From NCBI GenBank assembly GCA_024236495.1, contig JACKKJ010000001.1, positions 248,001 to 312,000 of the forward strand: DNA of 64,000 nt. The letters run 5' to 3'. The DNA is from Paracoccaceae bacterium (GTDB lineage: Bacteria; Pseudomonadota; Alphaproteobacteria; Rhodobacterales; Rhodobacteraceae). The notes under the pieces were generated by a model. That model worked only from the letters and a program-made list of their open reading frames with translations. It made no database searches and had not been told where the DNA came from. The translations under genes and the position numbers were made by a program. Positions 1-7,865 of this stretch are shown piece after piece; position 1 is the first letter of the stretch, and each line of letters opens with the position of its first letter.

Positions 1-470
1 CGACTGCATGCCTCGCCGATCCGCTTGACGTAATCCTGCTGGGCGGTGCAGACGGCCGGATCGGCATCAGGGCGATACCATGCAAGCACCTTCACTGCGT
101 CGCCCCCCATCCGCTTGATCTTTTCGACCGACCAGTCATCGATGTCCGTCGAAAGTCGTCCGCCGGGTGTCTCTTGATAAACCGAGTCTTCAAGCGTCAC
201 GATCAGCCCCTTCTCCGGCGACAGACCGTCGATTCCATGGGGAATGGCGTAGTGCGGATCGAGCAGCATTGCGGTGCTTTGTGCCTGCAACTCCTCGATC
301 AGCATTCGCTTGAACCGTGCGACTTCCCCCCACGGCGCCTCGGCCAGGCCCAGATGCCTGGCGATCGGACCCTTGATCGGCGGGCGCTGGTCGACGGCGG
401 TCATCTTGAAGATACCCCTCGCGTCTGCCATGCGGCGCAGCCCCCAGAGTTTGCCCGGTGTCAGGTTCAT
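1..470 (-). CDS. LacD/YihT-like class I aldolase, C-terminus cut by window edge
   Basis: The reading frame runs from the ATG at 470 off the left edge, so only about 156 N-terminal residues are seen. It has the LacD/YihT look: an early TAVDQRPP segment and GGDAVKVLAWYRPD, which parallels the GGKALKLL.LWR segment of sulfofructose-phosphate aldolase YihT. Family members cleave a ketose bisphosphate or ketose phosphate into two C3 units through a Schiff-base lysine, which would lie beyond the window. Its ATG overlaps the kinase stop as ATGA, so it is the last known gene of the DeoR/TRAP operon. Substrate is uncertain: tagatose bisphosphate and 6-deoxy-6-sulfofructose phosphate are both possible. 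Confidence 0.72.
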   Translation of the reverse strand, partial: MNLTPGKLWGLRRMADARGIFKMTAVDQRPPIKGPIARHLGLAEAPWGEVARFKRMLIEELQAQSTAMLLDPHYAIPHGIDGLSPEKGLIVTLEDSVYQETPGGRLSTDIDDWSVEKIKRMGGDAVKVLAWYRPDADPAVCTAQQDYVKRIGEACS

Positions 471-1351
471 GGCGCGACCTCCTTCAGAAATTCCTCTGTC
501 GCCTTGCGGTCGGGGCAGGCAGCAGCCCCGCCGAAGGCCCGGCACTTGAGCGCGGCGGCTGCATTGGCGAAACAGATGGCATCGGCCTCCTCCGCGCCCT
601 CGGCGATGCGCAACGTGAAGGCGCCGTGCCAGATGTCACCGGCCCCGAGTGTATCGACGACCGCGACGGCAAAGGCGGGGACATGGCCGATCCCGGCGTC
701 GCCGGAATACCAGACGCCATTTGCCCCGTCGGTCACGGCAACCCAGGCCCCGTATTCCGCGCGGGCGCGGGCCAGCGCGTTCACAGCCGAAAGCCCGGGC
801 GCATAGGCGGAAAGGCCCTGCATCGAAAAGGCGATGTGGGTGGCGCCCCGCAGGGCATCCCCTTCGAACGGCGCCTCGGCATCGACGATGCCCGGCACAC
901 CCCAGCGCCTTGCCGCGGCAAGTGCGGCCTGCGTCAGCGCTGGCCAGCGGTTGTCGGCAAGGACGGCATCGGGGCGCGGGACGGTCGAAAGGTCGAGCGT
1001 CTCGGCCAGACCCGCGCCTCGGTAGTTCATGATCTGCCGTTCCCCCGCCGCATCGACATAGATCGAGGAAAAGGACGACCGTGCGCCTTCGCGGCGATCC
1101 GAAAGCGACAGGTCCACACCCTCGCCCTCAAGCGCAGCTGCGATCAGGTCGCCCATCGGGTCACGACCCAGACGGGCCGCCAGCCGCGCCGTGCCACCGT
1201 GTCGCGCCACCGCCACCGCCGCGTTCGCCGCGCAGCCGCCGACGGTGATCACCGCATCGGTCGCCCTGTATTTCTCGGCCCGGCGCGGCAACTGTGCCAC
1301 CTGCATCACGATATCTGCCACCGCCACGCCAGCGATGAGAACCTCGGTCAT
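467..1351 (-). CDS. PfkB-family sugar kinase, YihV (sulfofructose kinase)-like
   Basis: A 294-residue ribokinase-family protein that should phosphorylate a ketose-type sugar in the cytoplasm. The GAGD motif with the catalytic Asp lies at about residues 236-239 inside VVDTLGAGDIWHGA, and an N-terminal GGCAANAAVAVARHG segment forms the sugar-binding part. Compared from memory with E. coli YihV, several stretches match closely: VLADNRW, VVDTxGAGDxxHGA, FAxxxAALKC and the C-terminal CPD segment. The downstream gene is a LacD/YihT-like aldolase, the same enzyme pair as in sulfoglycolysis. Other ketose or deoxyketose substrates remain possible. It lies 54 bases after dctP in a single minus-strand operon. 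Confidence 0.8.
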   Translation of the reverse strand: MTEVLIAGVAVADIVMQVAQLPRRAEKYRATDAVITVGGCAANAAVAVARHGGTARLAARLGRDPMGDLIAAALEGEGVDLSLSDRREGARSSFSSIYVDAAGERQIMNYRGAGLAETLDLSTVPRPDAVLADNRWPALTQAALAAARRWGVPGIVDAEAPFEGDALRGATHIAFSMQGLSAYAPGLSAVNALARARAEYGAWVAVTDGANGVWYSGDAGIGHVPAFAVAVVDTLGAGDIWHGAFTLRIAEGAEEADAICFANAAAALKCRAFGGAAACPDRKATEEFLKEVAP

Positions 1352-1405
1352 TCGTTCTGCCCCTGGGATGAAACCGGGGCGCGCGCTTGCGCCCCGGCCT
1401 GTCGC

Positions 1406-2467
1406 CTATTGGTTTGCCGATGCGAATTCCGCGTCGGTCGAAGCCGAACAGGCGGCGACGGCCGCGTCGACCTTGTCGAGCCACTCGGCGCCGAACTTGT
1501 CCGTGTACCACTTGCGCATTCCCGAAGATGCCTCCTGGAACGCGGCCTTCTCCTCGGCCGTCGGCACATAGATCGTGCCGCCTTCGGCCCTGAACGCCTC
1601 GTAGGCCTCGATCTGGCGCCGCATCGGGAAGGCGCGGGTCACGGTCTTGAGATGGTTCATCCCATCGAACACGATCCGCTTCGTCTCGTCGTCCAGCGTC
1701 TGCCAGGCCACGTCCGAATACCACCAGAGCGCGCCCATATAGGCATGGCCATCCAGTGTCAGGTTCTTCAGCCCGGCCTCGGGGAACTTCATGTTCATGA
1801 TGTCGGTGATGCCGTTCTTGGTTCCCTCGACGACGCCGGTCGAGAGCGAGGTATAGACCTCGGGCCAGGCGATTGGCGTCGGGTTGCCGCCAAGCTGGCG
1901 AACCAGTTCCTGCTGGATCTCGGCCGGGATGGTGCGGATCTTCAACCCCTTCACATCCTCCGGCGTCTTGATAAGCTTTGTCGTTGTGCCGAAGTTTCGC
2001 CAGCCCCCGGTGTTCGAAATGACCATCAGCCGCATCGGAATGCCCTCGGCCAGGACGCCCGCGCGCAGTTCGTTGACGAAGGGCCCGTCAAAGACGCATT
2101 CCGCGATGCGGTCATTGGCGAACATGTAGGGCAGATCCAGAACCTGACCGGGCCCAAAGACGTTGCCGAACCCGCCGATCGTGGTGATATAGACCTCCAG
2201 AATGCCGGCCTGAAGATTCTCAAGGCATTCCTTCTCGTTGCCGCAGAACTGGCCCGACGGATAGATCTCGACCGCCGCGCGGCCGTTCGAGCGGCTTTCG
2301 ACGTAGTCCTTGAAGACCATCGAACCGTCATAGTCCTCGTCTTCGGGCGAGCCCAGAAACGCGATCTTGATCGTGTAGTCCGCAGCCAGCGCCGCGCTCG
2401 CCGAGGACAGTGCGGCCGACGCGGTGAGCGCCGTTGCTGCCAGAAGGCTGGTAAGCTTTTTCTTCAT
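1406..2467 (-). CDS. dctP: TRAP transporter substrate-binding protein (DctP family)
   Basis: A 353-residue periplasmic binding protein of a TRAP transporter. Residues 1-28 form a Sec signal peptide (MKKK, then an Ala/Leu/Ser core ending ALAA). The mature part has the usual DctP layout, including GxxEGTKNGI around residues 213-222 and a conserved Arg in the GLKIRTI segment that normally clamps an organic-acid carboxylate. The start is supported by GGGAGG upstream of ATG 2467. It sits between dctM and the sugar kinase, so the bound ligand is probably the substrate of the kinase/aldolase pathway. The acid-type clamp suggests an anionic sugar derivative, but this is inference. Confidence 0.9.
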   Translation of the reverse strand: MKKKLTSLLAATALTASAALSSASAALAADYTIKIAFLGSPEDEDYDGSMVFKDYVESRSNGRAAVEIYPSGQFCGNEKECLENLQAGILEVYITTIGGFGNVFGPGQVLDLPYMFANDRIAECVFDGPFVNELRAGVLAEGIPMRLMVISNTGGWRNFGTTTKLIKTPEDVKGLKIRTIPAEIQQELVRQLGGNPTPIAWPEVYTSLSTGVVEGTKNGITDIMNMKFPEAGLKNLTLDGHAYMGALWWYSDVAWQTLDDETKRIVFDGMNHLKTVTRAFPMRRQIEAYEAFRAEGGTIYVPTAEEKAAFQEASSGMRKWYTDKFGAEWLDKVDAAVAACSASTDAEFASANQ

Positions 2468-2501
2468 GACTTCCTCCCTTGTGATCTCGTTTTCATGCGG
2501 A

Positions 2502-4076
2502 CTATCCGCCCGTCAAACCCACCAGCGCTTCGCAAAGGATCGCGCCGGAAGGGCATCTCGCAAATCCCGCCAATGCGGGAAGGGTCATGGTCAGGCTCGG
2601 GAAATAGGTGATCAGGAAGATCACCGCGAACTCGACCAGAAGAAACGGCCAGATCGCCTGAACGATGCGCTCGATCTTCTCGCCCGAAACCGAGGAGGCG
2701 ACGAAGAGCACCAATCCCATCGGCGGCGTCGCCAGACCGACAGTGACGTTGACGCACATCACGATGGCGAAGTGCAGCGGGTCGACGCCGACCTGCGTCA
2801 TGATCGGCCCAAGCACCGGACCAAGGATCAGGATTGCTGGGCCGGCATCCAGGAACATGCCGACAACGAAGAGGAGGATATTGACGAGCAACAGCAGCAG
2901 GTAGGGATTGTCGGTCGTGTTCTTGATCAGCGCCGCCGCCTCTCGTGCGAGGCCCGTGACGGTGACCATCCAGCCAAAGGTCACGGCGGCGCCGACCAGA
3001 AGCAGGATGACACCCGACTGGATCGCCGTCTGGCGCAGAACCTCGGGCAGACGATGGGCGGTCTGGCGGGCCGCCTTCCCGATGTCTTGCGACAGGGAGA
3101 TGCGCGGGGCGGGCGCGGAGACACTCGCCCTTGGCATCGTCCGCCAGATCAACTCGGCCAGGCCGACCCAGCCAAGGCCGAGCGCGACGAAAAGACGAAA
3201 ACCGACCGCATCGGTGAAACCCGCGAACAGAAGCACCGTCAGCGGCGCGATATGCAGGTAGGCGTGCGCCGGATTGGCAATGAACCGGGCCCAGATATCC
3301 AGCCGGATGAGCGCGGAGGCAAAGAGCGCATAGACCGCCGCGACCGCCGCCGCCTCGGTTGGCGTGTAGATGCCCGAAAGGATTCCCCCCAGAAGCAACA
3401 CGGGCGTCAGAAGCGCCGGATAGGTCTCCAGGAACGACACCGACCGTTCGCCCCATGTTGCCCTGCGGCTTGCCACGGGATAGTTCCGCACCCGGCTGAA
3501 GTAGGCCGTCAGGATCATCAGCCCCAGACCAACGGCAAGACCGGGCACGAACCCGGCAAGGAAGAGCCCAGCGACCGAGACATTCATCACGAAGGCGTAA
3601 AGCACCATGATGCCGGATGGGGGGATGATCGGCCCGATGACCGAGGACGCCGCCGTGATCGCGGCCGCGAAACGGCGCGAGTAGCCGTTCTGCTCCATCG
3701 CAGGGATCAGCATCTTGCCAAGAGCAGAGGTGTCGGCCACCGCCGACCCCGACAGCCCGGCAAAGAGGATCGACGACAGAATGTTCACCTGCGCCAGCCC
3801 GCCCCGGACATGGCCGATCATCGATTCAGAGAACTTGACGATGGATCGTGTAATGCCGCCCGAGTTCATCAGTTCGCCGGCAAGGATGAAGAACGGCACC
3901 GCCATGAGGGGAAAGGAATAGATGCCTGTGTAGACGGTCGACAGGAGCTTGGCGAAGAAACGTTCGTCGGTACCGTCGATGACCAGCGACAGGCCCGGCC
4001 CGATCAGGAGCGCGAAGACCACAGGCATTCCGATCGCCATCAGGAGGAAGAAGAGCCAGAAGAATGCCAGACCCAT
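2502..4076 (-). CDS. dctM: TRAP transporter large permease (DctM), enlarged form
   Basis: The large membrane subunit of the TRAP transporter, with many hydrophobic segments and the conserved ASSVIGPIIPPSG and CVNVTVGLATPPMG repeats that mark its two halves. At about 524 residues it is roughly 90 longer than typical DctM proteins (about 430). The extra part lies near residues 255-350 between the halves and holds two further hydrophobic stretches and a Ser/Pro/Arg-rich link. The C-terminal tail after YFPSL is also unusual and contains two cysteines. Start is ATG 4076; an in-frame GTG at 4079 is an alternative. It follows dctQ by about 10 bases. Confidence 0.9.
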   Translation of the reverse strand: MGLAFFWLFFLLMAIGMPVVFALLIGPGLSLVIDGTDERFFAKLLSTVYTGIYSFPLMAVPFFILAGELMNSGGITRSIVKFSESMIGHVRGGLAQVNILSSILFAGLSGSAVADTSALGKMLIPAMEQNGYSRRFAAAITAASSVIGPIIPPSGIMVLYAFVMNVSVAGLFLAGFVPGLAVGLGLMILTAYFSRVRNYPVASRRATWGERSVSFLETYPALLTPVLLLGGILSGIYTPTEAAAVAAVYALFASALIRLDIWARFIANPAHAYLHIAPLTVLLFAGFTDAVGFRLFVALGLGWVGLAELIWRTMPRASVSAPAPRISLSQDIGKAARQTAHRLPEVLRQTAIQSGVILLLVGAAVTFGWMVTVTGLAREAAALIKNTTDNPYLLLLLVNILLFVVGMFLDAGPAILILGPVLGPIMTQVGVDPLHFAIVMCVNVTVGLATPPMGLVLFVASSVSGEKIERIVQAIWPFLLVEFAVIFLITYFPSLTMTLPALAGFARCPSGAILCEALVGLTGG

Positions 4077-4086
4077 CACCGCCCCC

Positions 4087-4647
4087 CTATTCCGGTTCTT
4101 GCGGCATGTCGTGTGGCAGATCGGCGGCCTTCGACCGCATGAGCAGCGCCCAGATATCGCGGCCGATCAGTTCGACCGCGACCAGCGCCATCGCGGCGAA
4201 AGCCACCGGGACGATCATGTAGGGCCAGGCCCAGGCGATCGGCACGGTGTTGACCCTGATCCCCCAGCCGCGGTTCACCAGGGCAAGGCTTTCGAAGAAA
4301 TACCGATAGACGATCCAGAGGATCAGCATGTTGATGACCAGCCTGAGCACCCGCACCGCCGCCGCCGGCAGGGGTGCCGTGAAAAGCTCGATCGCCACGT
4401 TCGCGCCAGAGCGGAAGGCATGCGGCGCGACGATGAAGGCTGTCGTGACCATCAGGATCAGGGCCACATCCTCGACCCAGGTCAGGGAATCGTTCAAGAC
4501 ATAGCGAAAGAAGACCCCGAGGATGACGAAGACCGTCATCAGGGCGATGAGGGCCGAGGCGGCAAAGACGCCGGCTGCACCGATCCCGCGATTGAATGCG
4601 CCAAGCGTATCGAGTGCGGCCAGCGTCCTCTGTCCCCGGTCAGCCAT
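4087..4647 (-). CDS. dctQ: TRAP transporter small permease (DctQ)
   Basis: The small membrane subunit, about 186 residues, with four predicted transmembrane segments and the family-typical FFRYVLNDSLTWVEDVA stretch after the first helix. It pairs with DctM to form the membrane part of the TRAP transporter. The start at 4647 overlaps the end of the SDR gene by 8 bases; an in-frame upstream ATG at 4668 would add seven residues and overlap more. The tight overlap with the SDR gene and with dctM indicates one transcript. Confidence 0.85.
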   Translation of the reverse strand: MADRGQRTLAALDTLGAFNRGIGAAGVFAASALIALMTVFVILGVFFRYVLNDSLTWVEDVALILMVTTAFIVAPHAFRSGANVAIELFTAPLPAAAVRVLRLVINMLILWIVYRYFFESLALVNRGWGIRVNTVPIAWAWPYMIVPVAFAAMALVAVELIGRDIWALLMRSKAADLPHDMPQEPE

Positions 4648-5359
4648 TGATGATGCCCCCGTCGACATTGATGCACTGGCCCGTGATGTAGCTCGCGCCC
4701 GCGCCCATCAGGAAGGCGATGACGGATGCCACCTCATCGGGTTCACCCTGCCGGCCAAGCGGGATCTCGGCGACGACCCGATCAAGCCCCCTTTCAGCCA
4801 CGAGCTTTGCCGGCATCGCGGTGTTGATCGATCCGGGCGAGATCGCATTGACCCGCCAACGTGGTGCATGCCGGCGCGACAGGGCGCGCGTCATCCCGAC
4901 AAGCCCACCCTTGGCGGCCGCGTAGGGGACGTGTTCCCACGAACCGCGCCGGAAGGCGAGCGACGAGGTGAAGACCATCGCACCCGCTCCCTCTGGTCCG
5001 GCCGCTTCGACAACCGCCGCCGCCATCAGGTAACCGTTGGTAAGGTTGTTCGCGATCGCGCGATGAAAAATGTCCGGGTCGGAAAGCGGGCGCGGATCCG
5101 GTTCGAAGACACCGGCCAGGTGCACCAGCCCCGCCAGATCCGTCCCGGCAAGCGCCGCCAGGCTGCGACACTCCTCGACTCCGGAAAGCGCGCCGCAATG
5201 AAGGCTGACCCGGGCGCGCAGGCCAAGATCCTCGATCCGGTCAAGCGCGACGCGTGAAACATCCGCGCAGACCAGGTGACGGCCGGGTGAGTCGATCGCC
5301 CTGAGAACCGCCAGGCCGATGCCGCCACCGGCACCTGTGACGATTATGGCTGAATCCAC
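4640..5359 (-). CDS. SDR-family NAD(P)-dependent dehydrogenase
   Basis: A 239-residue short-chain dehydrogenase/reductase. The N-terminus has the TGAGGGIG cofactor motif, followed by NNL(T)NG, a TSS catalytic serine segment and YAAAK with the catalytic Tyr and Lys, and a C-terminal ITGQCINVDGG typical of classical SDRs. The start is a GTG at 5359 with GGGAGGAAAG ahead of it. It is the first structural gene of the DeoR/TRAP/kinase/aldolase operon, so it probably oxidises or reduces the imported compound or an aldolase product, for example an aldehyde or polyol. The exact substrate cannot be told from sequence. Confidence 0.88.
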   Translation of the reverse strand: MDSAIIVTGAGGGIGLAVLRAIDSPGRHLVCADVSRVALDRIEDLGLRARVSLHCGALSGVEECRSLAALAGTDLAGLVHLAGVFEPDPRPLSDPDIFHRAIANNLTNGYLMAAAVVEAAGPEGAGAMVFTSSLAFRRGSWEHVPYAAAKGGLVGMTRALSRRHAPRWRVNAISPGSINTAMPAKLVAERGLDRVVAEIPLGRQGEPDEVASVIAFLMGAGASYITGQCINVDGGIING

Positions 5360-5411
5360 ACCTTTCCTCCCATCGGCATGGAGATTCGCGCGAATTGATG
5401 CGCGATATATT

Positions 5412-5434
5412 CGAAAGACTGTTTCAAACGAAAG
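5412..5434 (-). promoter_or_regulatory. Probable DeoR operator ahead of the SDR/TRAP operon
   Basis: The 107-base gap between deoR and the SDR gene carries CGAAAG at 5412-5417, TTTC at 5422-5425 and CGAAAG at 5429-5434. On the minus strand this gives CTTTCGTTT, which matches the CTTTCATTT half-site found over the deoR start at 6267-6293. TTTCRTTT repeats are known for AgaR/DeoR-type regulators. This suggests that one regulator acts on both its own gene and the operon. Confidence 0.55.
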
Positions 5435-5466
5435 TTTATGTCAAGAATTCCATCCGCGATGCCGCC

Positions 5467-6273
5467 CTATCGGGGCATCGCCTCGACCAGATCGATTTCT
5501 GCCCTGGCGAAGATATGGCGAAACTCGGGGTTGGCACACCGATCGGTCACGATCGTGTCCACCCTGTCCAAAGACCCGATCACGACCGGAGCCGATCGCC
5601 CGAATTTGCCGCTGTCCACCGCAAGGATCACATGCTTGGCGTGCGCCATCATCTCTCGGGTCACGGCTGCCTCCGCCAGGTCGAAGTCAAGCAAGGCACC
5701 GCTTGCTTCAAGCGCCGCAGCGCCGACCACTGCCACATCGGCCCGGAACCCCCGAATGAACTCAAGCGCGGCCTCGCCGGTCACTGCGCCATCGGACCGG
5801 CGCACCATACCGCCCGGAACCAGCACATCGACCCCCGGAAATCTCCTCAAGTCATTGGCAATGTTTACATTATCAACAATGACGCGCAGGCCGGAATGTC
5901 CTTTCAGGGAACGCGCGACCGCAGCCGTCGTCGTGCCGCCGTTCAGCATCAGCATCACATTCGGCGGAATGCGCTGTGCCACCGCGACGCCAATCGCTTC
6001 CTTCTCTTCGACTGCGATCGTGCGGCGGACGTCGAAGCCCGTGTACTCCACGCCCGGAAGCAGCGACGCCCCACCGTGAAACCGCATGACCTCGCCGGTG
6101 TCTTCGAGCACCTGCAGGTCGCGCCGGATCGTTTGCGGCGTCGTCCCGAACGCGCCGGAAAGCGCTTCGACAAGCACGCGTCCCTCCTGCCGGATCTGGT
6201 TCAGGATGGCTTTCTGCCGGGCATTGAAGTCGATGCTCATATCAGGCTCGGGATAGAACACGTCAGCTTTCAT
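5467..6273 (-). CDS. DeoR-family transcriptional regulator of the sugar/TRAP operon
   Basis: A 268-residue DeoR regulator. The N-terminal winged helix-turn-helix (RQKAILNQIRQEG to TPQTIRRDL, roughly residues 19-65) is followed by the sugar-phosphate-sensing DeoRC domain with LMLNGGTTTAAVARSL and GAAALEASGALLDFDL. The ATG at 6273 has AGGA about six bases upstream; MSID at 6240 is an alternative start with no clear ribosome site. It lies upstream of and in the same direction as the SDR-dctQMP-kinase-aldolase genes and most likely represses them until a phosphorylated intermediate binds. Confidence 0.9.
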   Translation of the reverse strand: MKADVFYPEPDMSIDFNARQKAILNQIRQEGRVLVEALSGAFGTTPQTIRRDLQVLEDTGEVMRFHGGASLLPGVEYTGFDVRRTIAVEEKEAIGVAVAQRIPPNVMLMLNGGTTTAAVARSLKGHSGLRVIVDNVNIANDLRRFPGVDVLVPGGMVRRSDGAVTGEAALEFIRGFRADVAVVGAAALEASGALLDFDLAEAAVTREMMAHAKHVILAVDSGKFGRSAPVVIGSLDRVDTIVTDRCANPEFRHIFARAEIDLVEAMPR

Positions 6274-6293
6274 TTCTATCCTGAAAATGAAAG
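6267..6293 (-). promoter_or_regulatory. Perfect inverted repeat over the deoR start (autoregulatory operator)
   Basis: CTTTCATTT at 6267-6275 and AAATGAAAG at 6285-6293 are exact reverse complements of each other, separated by 9 bases. The repeat covers the ribosome site and start codon of deoR at 6273, so a bound repressor would block its own expression. The half-site is shared with the operon promoter at 5412-5434. Confidence 0.6.
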
Positions 6294-6731
6294 TATCGCC
6301 ACTGCATTTGCAACTGGGCCCGCCGCCGGATCGTCAGCCGCGCCCGGCGCCTTGCAAGCGCGCCAGCACCCGCCAGGGACGCGATCGACTTGGCATCGGA
6401 TCACGGCCTCAGCCGTGCCCGGCCATGCCCTCGCCCGCTGACTTCGAGATCAGACAACCGAAAACCGAACCAGGCAGTTGTCCATGAAACCACGGGCACC
6501 TCACCTGCGAAACAGAAAGAGCGGCGCACACGGGCGCACCGAGGCGCAAATCAAAGAGAACCTGCCGCGACCCCGCCACGCGCGTCTTGTGATCCATGCG
6601 GCGCACACGGTTGCGGCCTGTGTGATCGCGTGTCTCCTAACCCCGCGAACCGCGCATGGATCGACTGCCCGAGGTTTACTGGCGCGCTGGGCGGGCCTAC
6701 ATGAATTGAGCAACAGGCCCTATTGCGTCAT
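6294..6731. other. Intergenic stretch without a recognisable gene
   Basis: This 438-base stretch between the deoR operator and the AraC-type gene holds only short unconvincing open frames on both strands. No RNA fold, repeat or ribosome-bound start was recognised. It may carry the deoR promoter at its left end and the 3' region of the AraC-type gene at its right end. Confidence 0.5.
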
Positions 6732-7763
6732 TCAGGAAACCGCCCCTTTACCCGCGCGCCATCCACTCGGGGTCTGGCCGACAACGCGCTGGAACTCGCG
6801 GTTGAAATTGGACTTCGAGGCAAAGCCCACGGCCAGCGCAATCTGAAGGATGCTCTGATCGGTGTCCCGCAACAGGACGCAGGCATCGCGGATACGGTGT
6901 TCGTTGACGAACTGGGACAGATTCACGCCGCGCAGGCGGTTGACCGCCTCGGAGATTCTGCGGTCGGGCAGCCCGAGGCGCCGCGACAGGCGGCGCAGGG
7001 TCAGATCCTCGGACCGGTGCAGGCCCTCGCTGGCGAACAGATCCTCGATGCGCGTCAAAACCTGCGCGTGGTCACTCTGGTCAGAAGGTTCGGCACGCGG
7101 CGGGGCTGCGGCTTCTTCGGATGAGGAGCGTCCAAACGCGGCTGCAAGACCCATGATGATCACGAAGCCGGTCTGGACGATCGAGATCAGATGCCCGCTG
7201 GTCTGCCCCGCGTTGTGGACAAAATCGTAGAGGATGAAGGCATCGGTAGCTGCCGAGGCGATCAGGGTCGCCCCGATGACGCCCATGGCCCGCCGCGTCT
7301 GGCGCGCATCGCCGAGCGGGGTCAGCGCAGGCGCCTCTTGATCGCGCAGGACGGGGACCAGGATCAACAGCCCAAACCCCAGATACAAGAGCGGGATCAA
7401 CAGATCGACCGCGTCCTGCCATCCAAGCAGCGCCGCCCATGTCACCGCGACCGGCCCGAAGACCCATGCCGCCCTGCGGCCTGACAGCGAACGATAAGCA
7501 ACAAAGGCGCAGGCCGGGATGATTGTAGCCATCAGTCCGATCGGCAGGCGCAGCGACTCGATCCGGTAGCCCCATCGCAGCGAAACAAGCAAGGACTGCA
7601 CGAAATAGAGCGCGACGAGCGCTACGAACAGGCGGTCCGCGGTCGCGCCAGTATCCCGCTGCGTCAGCAAGCGGAACAGGACGGCGCCAAGAGCGGCCGT
7701 GGCGAACAAGGTGACGGGGACAAGCAGCATCGTGACATCCGGCAGCGTTTCGACAGGCCACAT
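6732..7763 (-). CDS. Membrane-anchored AraC-family transcriptional regulator
   Basis: About 343 residues from ATG 7763. The N-terminal two thirds form six to seven hydrophobic segments (from LLVPVTLFATAALGAVLF onward), and the C-terminal 100 or so residues are an AraC helix-turn-helix domain with LTLRRLSRRLGLPDRRIS and the second helix in QIALAVGFASKSNFNREF. Membrane-bound AraC regulators of this form sense signals at the cytoplasmic membrane. It is divergent from an exported alpha/beta hydrolase with about 100 bases between them, which makes that gene its likely target. The start is uncertain: ATG 7730 is also possible. Confidence 0.82.
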   Translation of the reverse strand: MWPVETLPDVTMLLVPVTLFATAALGAVLFRLLTQRDTGATADRLFVALVALYFVQSLLVSLRWGYRIESLRLPIGLMATIIPACAFVAYRSLSGRRAAWVFGPVAVTWAALLGWQDAVDLLIPLLYLGFGLLILVPVLRDQEAPALTPLGDARQTRRAMGVIGATLIASAATDAFILYDFVHNAGQTSGHLISIVQTGFVIIMGLAAAFGRSSSEEAAAPPRAEPSDQSDHAQVLTRIEDLFASEGLHRSEDLTLRRLSRRLGLPDRRISEAVNRLRGVNLSQFVNEHRIRDACVLLRDTDQSILQIALAVGFASKSNFNREFQRVVGQTPSGWRAGKGAVS

Positions 7764-7865
7764 ATCCTGAAAAGCGATCCGGGACGACCTCAAACGCGAT
7801 CGAGGACGCCCGGGGCCGCGCGAGTTGCGATCTTGGAGATGGATCACCGACAGGAGGATTTCCCC

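Noticed and set aside
458..2611. Long plus-strand frame of over 700 residues opposite the kinase and dctP
   Set aside because: It is the antisense shadow of two well-supported genes; composition is rich in Arg/Gly/Asp/His as expected for such shadows in high-G+C DNA.
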